Shown here piece by piece: positions 57,300-64,000 of a DNA stretch of 64,000 bases (positions are counted from its first letter, which is position 1; each line of letters opens with the position of its first letter). The stretch comes from Pseudoscleropodium purum (lineage: Eukaryota > Streptophyta > Bryopsida > Hypnales > Brachytheciaceae), in contig OZ017799.1 of assembly GCA_963969395.1 (NCBI GenBank), positions 7,070,501-7,134,500 on the forward strand. Direction: 5' to 3'. The notes below the pieces were generated by a model. It had not been told where the DNA came from. It did no database searches and saw only the letters and a list, made by a program, of their open reading frames with translations. The translations under genes were made by a program, and so were the position numbers.

Positions 57300-60200
57300 A
57301 TTTTGTATTTCATCACATTTATTTGGGGTCTTTGATTGTAAATATGAATTCAGAATTTGCAAATTTTATTGTATATGGCAAATAAAAAATTTCAGGGTTT
57401 TCTAAAGGGTAAAACACAGGGCAATTGAGGGATCAATCCTCCCTGACCCTGTAGGTAGAAATGTTGAACCTCAGTGAATTGTTTTTCATTGCTTGTAAAA
57501 ATACGGGAAGGAAATGTTCCATTCATTTTTAGAATAGGTTCAATGTTGTAATCAGGGTGTGAAGCATGATTGCATGGTTTTGTATGCGTAATTGGGCATT
57601 ATGCATTTTTCATCCCAATTGTTTCTATTTATCCTATATTTCGTTTGAATTTTCTTCCCATGGCTAATGTGAAAGAAGGCTTTTCATCATTGGACATTGT
57701 GCGATGAAAGAGACTCCTTATTGGGCTCTGCCTTCCTCATCGACCCTTTCCATCGCACAATGCCCTCCTCCTTGGGCATTGCCCTACACGTTCAATTGGA
57801 CTAATCAAATGATCATTTATATAATTTCATAAGTTTGGTTGTTCCTTGAAGAAAGAAGGGAAGCTTTTTATATTAAAATTAGTGCACATGCAATTGCAAG
57901 AAACACTTATATTGTTATATGTTACATCTTGCACACTGATTTGTTTTGTGACAATAAATTTTGCATTATGCCTCCAAAAGACTCAAAATTTATAGAAAAG
58001 ATATTCATGACTATTATTCACGTTGGCTAATTTTTTTTTCATTTCCTGAAAATATTTTATTATATAAAAATAGACTTCAATTTTAGATCACACTTAACAA
58101 TTGGAGGGGAGGTATTATTATTTCTAGGCCCCTCCAAAAAATCGAATTTGGGCCAAATTTGGGAGGAAATGGTCTTCTAATAGACTAGCAACTATCCTTT
58201 GAATGAATTTAAAAAATAATTACTTCTATTTTGTATAGATGTCTATAAAGTGAGCTTTTTTCCACTTGAATTTTGAAACAAGAAAAAGATTATTTTGGTG
58301 GTCCATTTGGTGAATAATCATCTCCATAAAGTTGTTACAAATGGACGATTTTTATCTTTTATTTTTTTAATCCTATTTTTTACAAATTAAATTGTCAAAG
58401 TATCAATTTTCTTTAGATTTTGCAATTTTTTAGTTATCCTAATTAGAGAATTTTTCTACGCTTTATCTTCCTAGGGTACAATTTTTTTAAAGGTGTATAT
58501 ATTCGCTACAATTTTTAAATTTTTAAATTTTTTTAAAGTAATGCATGAAAAATCATGGATATTATGATAATGCAACCAAATCAATATACAATCACGTATT
58601 TGTTTAATCACTTACAAAAAATTAATATTTAGACTTGCACTTATTGAAAATGGTGTGACTTTGGTAAATCAGTGTCATACATACAATTAGGACAAATCAA
58701 TGTAGCTTAATGTTGAATTTTTACAAGAGTTTAAACAAGAAATATCCACTCAAACTAATGTGGATGTTTTTTTTATGAAAATGGTTTATTTAGTGTGCAA
58801 CTTAGGATTAAATTAGCATGAAATTAGTATGAAAAAATATGCAATGGATAATAACTTGGTCCAAAACTTAATGACAACCATACTATTTGAGGATAGTATA
58901 AAAAAGCAAAAACCTTGTTATAGTAATTCTATCTAAAATTCTATGAATTTCTATAGAAATGTAGCTTGCAAAATTTGCAAAATTTTGGAATTAGTACAAG
59001 TAAGCAATATTTATGTGGTAGGGTATAGTAATGGAATTAAATTGTTTACACAAATTATTTCAATTAGAAGAATCATAAAATTCAATTGAATTTGGAGTAC
59101 TTTTGAAGTGAAATCTTTAAAATCTAATATTAATAGCAATACAATTTTTAGCTCATGATTTTTCTACATATAAACGTAAAATTCATCCCAATTCTTTCTA
59201 CAAAGTGTTTGGTGCATTGTTGATAACTAAAAAATGTGTCAATATTCTTTTCAAAAATAGTTGTAAACCACAATTTTAAAAAACACAGTAGGAAACTATC
59301 AAATTGTTTCTTTTTTCTAATCAAAACTCAAATGAGTGTGTAATGTATCTTTTGTGTTGTAAAATGCTCAAGTTTGGTTGAGTGATTCCATTGAATTTCT
59401 AATTTATAGCGAAAAGGTTAGATTCATAAATGAGTGTCTCAATAAACCAATTACAAAGATGTTTTCAAAAAATATTAGCATTACAAAGGCTCTAGGTCAC
59501 AAACGGCTACATCTGTTCACAATGTTTTTGCCTAGAATATTTAGCAACTTAATTATAAACACATTTATGTAGTTGGTTTTAAAATTTTCAATTTTTAATA
59601 GGAGTATGGGTTTTTTGAAGTGTAATATATAGACTTGTTCCAATTGAACAAAACATTACATGTAGACTTTTTTTAGAATATAGATATATTTAAACGTTTC
59701 CTAGTGACTTTTTTATAAGTGCTCCAAATGTTTTGCTCAAGTGAAATACTTTCTATATTATAAAAAATTCTTTTAATTTATAAATATAGAATTTTTAGTA
59801 GTTAAAATGAAAGTCAAATTTTTGGGACATTTTTTTTAATAAGTAATTATTATTACCATTATTATTCATTTTTCTATTGTGTTCTATTTTAAAAGATTAA
59901 GGTGGTCCACCCTTCGTTTTGAAATTTTGTTCTATTTATTTTTAGTGTATTAGTCATCAAAGGGAATGAATGGCCTTCAATTTTAATGACTTATAACGAG
60001 GCCATGGGTGTTGCTTTTGAGCCACTCATCTATGCAACTACCCAAATCTCAAAGTTTGAAGCAAGGTTATGTAACTTTCTTCATATAGTCATATGATTAT
60101 TTTCCAGTACAAGAAAATTCATGAAAAAATATAATTGAAAATTATGCTTTGTAAATAGTATATTTGAATTGGCCTTTTTTCTAATCATAAACATTAAACA

Positions 60201-60530
60201 ATGATTACTATTACTGTAAGATGTTAGAAATTGAGATTTCAAATTGCTTTATTATTCAAACTGAAAATATTTTTTTACTGAAATTGAGGCTTGTTGGTTG
60301 ATATATTAGTATAATAGATTCGAGCTATTGATTTGGAAAAATTCATTTCTATATAGGATTTGTTTAGAACAACAACTAAAATCCGTTTAGTTATTGATAA
60401 TTCAATTGGTTGATTGAAGTTTTGGCATAATAATGTGAAGAATTAAAATGCTATACTTTCTAAGATCCAAATTTTTTTCAAGTTCTTATGATTTTTTAAT
60501 GTCATCTATAGATGTTTGCTTCAACTTATT
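57300..60530. other. AT-rich intergenic DNA
   Basis: No supported gene. A 16-17 bp inverted pair (57695-57710 and 57746-57762, 'cattgtgcgatg' and complement) makes a hairpin. The rest is low-complexity AT-rich sequence. Confidence 0.5.
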
Positions 60531-61466
60531 TTAACCCCTAAAGTCACATTGTCCCTACATGGCTACATTGGACAAAATAGATTTTGGATTGGTTCCTATG
60601 AACACAATTTTTGGCAATTTTTTTTTGAAGTTTCTTGTAAGATAGAAAAACATAATAGCTTTTAGAGAATATAATTTTTTATTTCAATTGGTACCTGGGA
60701 GCAAAAATTATACTTCAACAAATCCAATTTCAACTTGGCAAGCAATAAAAGAAGTCCCCAAAAGCTTGAAATTAAATTTTAAAATTTTGTTTCTTACAGA
60801 TTATATTTTTTCTACATGTAAAATTTTGATTCAATCCATTTGGACTTGTGATGTGAAAGTTATGAAGTACCTTGTTTTGTAAGCAATTAGAGCATCTTCT
60901 TAAGAAAATAATGTATAAAATTCATTTTTGAACTCGATTTTACATTTCTTCAAAACAAAAACCTTCAGAAGATTGAATTTGAATAATTTTCTAAACAATC
61001 TCATCATTGGGATTAGTGTGTTCTAATTCCATCTTAGAATTACTAATGAATTAGTTTTTATTCTATCTCATATATACTTCTACTTAACAATTTTTTTATA
61101 GAATTAAAATCACGCTACTTTTTTCATTTTTTACCGAGACTTTCAATTCACATTCTTCATGATCAAAAACTTAAATTCAAAATATGTATTGCAAAAAAAT
61201 TTAATTAAAATTATTCAAAGTCACATAAGCTAATTTGCAACATTGCAAAAAAATCATATTTTCTTGACTTTCAACACATTTATTTTGCAATCTATGCAAT
61301 TGAAGTTTTTCAAATTTTTTCTACACATTTTCCATACTTGTGTATTTCAAGATCCTTTAAATAGATATGCAAAAAATAACATTTCAAATATTTTTGTTCT
61401 TTTCACTAGAAATGACAATTTTGAGAGGTTTTTGAAAAGAAAAACTTTGAAACTTTAGGAATTAAT
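60531..61466. mobile_element. TIR family copy B
   Basis: The left end 'tttaacccctaaagtcacat' and the right end 'gaaactttaggaattaattc' are inverted, about 0.93 kb apart, like copy A (13531-14421). Its left half matches the reverse complement of 52730-53050 ('ccatttggacttgtgatgtg', 'agcttttagagaatataatt'). AT-rich, no coding content. Confidence 0.5.
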
Positions 61467-63540
61467 TCAATATTATCACCATTGTGGTAAGTGCAATGCT
61501 CGAAAATTTATTTCAACTGTTTTGGAAGTTTGAAAAGTGTTGGAATTAGCTTTGGAAAATATGTTCTAATAAACTTTAGTTATGAAGTGTAAACAACAAA
61601 TACTTTTTGTGATAGTTTCTAATTTTGATAATAGGGTTTCTTTATTTACTAGCCAAATTACACTAATAGAAAAATTAATTTAAAAATTATAAATACTATT
61701 CATTTTTTTCAATATAGCATGATTATACATTACTTATGATTGGTTGTTTTTCAAGAAAATTTTATCATCTTAGAGCCTTATTTTCAATGAAATTTAGGAT
61801 TTTATATTTCAAAATCATCATAAGATAAATGGAAGTCAATAATTCTCAATTTTTTATACCAATCACTTGTGTTTGGATTCAAATTCATCAAAAATAAAGG
61901 CTTAGACTACTTCTCAAAGGAAAAAGACAAATCTCCAAACTTTTCTTTCTTGAAATTTGCAATTTGTTTTAAACTTGCCTTAAATTCTTACAAAAAACTT
62001 GACATGGTGGTCTATTAATATCCTTTGTTGAACAACAAACATAATATTATGCTTGCAATATTTTATTGGTCTTTTGTTGTTGTGATCCTTTTTTTAATGG
62101 AATATGGTCATTGGTGATGGAAAATAGAAAGATGTATGTGTATAAGGTTGATTTTTTTTTATCCATGTGTTGCTATTTCAAAAAAGGTATTGAATTCTAC
62201 ATTTCACTTAATTTGCCCTTCATTTATCCAAATGGATTCATTCTTTGGGGGTCACACCCCTATACATTTGGTAACTACATGTAATTATGGGATATTTTTT
62301 TAGGGGGGGTATTTATGTGCTTGGAATTATGTTTTCCTTCTCTTTTTAAAAAAAAGCTATTGCGAGGTATTTTTCACCACCCTATGTTTTTTAAATGGGG
62401 GGAGGGACTAATTTTTGACACCCTATGTTTTTATACATTGTAGATTTAGATTATTTTGAACAAACTTCTATGGAATTGGAAAAGCGAGTAGATGATCCAA
62501 AAGCATTTCATGACTTGAAAATTACCATTGGATATAAGAAGTAATAGTATTTGCTTACTATTGAGAGGGCCAATCAAAACACAACCATCTATTGTTCCCT
62601 CTTACACTTCATAGCAAAACATACAAAAAAACAAAGAACAAAATGTGCCAAGTGCAAACACAACCTACAAATATGGGTAACACTAACAATTGATACAAGA
62701 TGCAACCACATAAAAACAATTGGAAAATGACATCCAATTCCAAAAAACTACAAAGCCCAAGTACCAAGCCAAAATTCCAACACAACAACAATGAAGGCAA
62801 ACTAAAAGAATTTGAAAATTGAATTCGTGTTCACATGCACATTTATGGCTTGAAAACGAAGTCTTTTTAAAAAAAAAATCATTTTGCTTCTAGTTTGGTT
62901 GAATGTATCAAACAACAAGCAATTTGGGGGGAGTTGAGTAAGCTTGGGTAGCGTTGTTTCTATTGTGGAGGAATGTGGTGTAACTCAATGACCTCATGCA
63001 CCATTTGAGATGGCTCGTTTTGTTATTGATAGACTTTTGAGATGGTGTTGCATGTTGGTCATGAGTGGTGGTGTAATACTTGAGTGATTATAGTATACTA
63101 ATGTCGATTTGCTATAGTGTAGTAGCCCTTGATCCGTTGGACATTGGCTTAGGGGCACTTTGCACACAGGCCGATCAAGTCGAGAGGCCATGGGAATTCA
63201 TGGCCAAATTTTGGGCAAAAGTCCAAAGAAATGGGTAATAGATGGTAAAATTCAATGGACTCTCAACCATCATCACATAGGAACTAGGATGCTATGTAGG
63301 CAGTTTGGAAGGTGACAGACTTCAGATTGCACTACCTTCTATGAAGGGTCGAGAGGCCAAAGTCGGGGTTTTCTGAAATTTGATTGGTGGAGGCTGACGG
63401 ACTCTCAACTTTTGGCCCATGTGGGAAGGGGCCCTCATTGTCATTATGAATAGACACTTTATTCACACCATCCTTCTTTGAAGACCGGAATTTTTATCTA
63501 ACAACTTTGGAATGGTTGTATGCATAAAATAATTTTTTTG
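61467..63540. other. AT-rich intergenic DNA
   Basis: No gene supported. A loose duplication with 'gtcgagaggcca' and 'ggactctcaac' occurs at 63178-63270 and 63348-63402. Confidence 0.5.
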
Positions 63541-64000
63541 TTAACCCCTCATCACCGCAAGGGACCAAAAGTGTCCTCATACAATTTTCAAAGTCCTATA
63601 ACTTTTGTGTCCAATGTTTGAATTCAATAAAACTTGTTGGAAAATTTGTGCTCTCTCTTCTAGTTTGTATGGTAGGATTTTCAAATCAATTTAAGATGTA
63701 TACAGTAATTGGAAGTCAATCAAAGTTCACAGGCTCAATTTGAGTCCACCAAATTGCATTTGAGGGTTGCAACTTCGGGGGGTTGTATCTCCTTCCAATG
63801 TTTGTTTTCAATAAAATTTGATGTGTTATGTTCCCCTTTTAGTCTCATTATCGTGGTAAAATTTTCATGTCAATCCAAGTTTCTTTGAATGTTTGGAAGC
63901 AATTCGAAGTTCAAAATCCCGACATTTTTGGATTACGGTGAACTTTGGCAACTTATTTCTTCTCCATACAATGTCCAATTCCAATAGATTTTTTTGGAAA
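63541..64000. repeat. Dispersed direct repeat R2, copy 2 (runs off the window)
   Basis: Matches 55263-55998 in order ('cctcatcaccgcaagg' to 'ttccaataga'), with an internal deletion near 63690. It continues past the end of the window. Confidence 0.75.

Noticed and set aside
1..64000. tRNA, rRNA genes and CRISPR arrays
   Set aside because: No cloverleaf with B-box-type GGTTCGA wording, no rRNA-like sequence and no regularly spaced short repeats were seen. By-eye search could miss a tRNA.

Overview
The window is nuclear DNA of a land plant. Evidence: three genes are split by GT-AG introns, two of them encode proteins with apparent organelle-targeting N-termini, one belongs to the plant-specific CBP60 family, there are Ty3/gypsy chromoviruses with chromodomains, and there is a short CCCTAAA telomere-type tract. 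Intergenic DNA is very AT-rich and the genes are islands of higher GC. The chromovirus type and base composition suggest a non-flowering plant, perhaps a moss, but the sequence alone does not settle this.

Layout. 1-5208: AT-rich DNA with two degenerate tandem arrays and telomere-like repeats. 5214-10905: a complete but dead Ty3/gypsy chromovirus (element 1) with both LTRs and a TTAAT target-site duplication. 10911-15300: AT-rich DNA with foldback/TIR elements. 15610-about 19915: PUR7 (SAICAR synthetase, purine synthesis), at least 11 exons. 20034-23350: AT-rich DNA with a small CACTA-type element. 23576-27592: an organellar RecA gene, 8 exons. 28222-31347: repeats and AT-rich DNA. 31348-37293 and 44503-50448: the two arms of a large inverted repeat, each 5,946 bp, essentially identical, and each holding a complete CBP60 calmodulin-binding transcription factor gene. 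The 7,209-bp spacer contains a second, internally deleted chromovirus (element 2, 37871-42040, minus strand). 50449-64000: gene-poor AT-rich DNA full of short TIR, foldback and dispersed repeats.

The genes do not form a pathway: PUR7 acts in plastid purine synthesis, the RecA homolog in organelle DNA recombination and repair, and CBP60 in calcium/calmodulin-linked transcription. The most notable structure is the inverted CBP60 duplication. Its two genes face each other, so read-through transcripts could form hairpins. Element 1 also carries a possible self-priming site in place of a tRNA primer site, and premature stops that nearly all look like C-to-T (or G-to-A) transitions. Intron boundaries and domain limits were worked out by eye from reading frame, GT/AG sites and family conservation; no alignment program was run.
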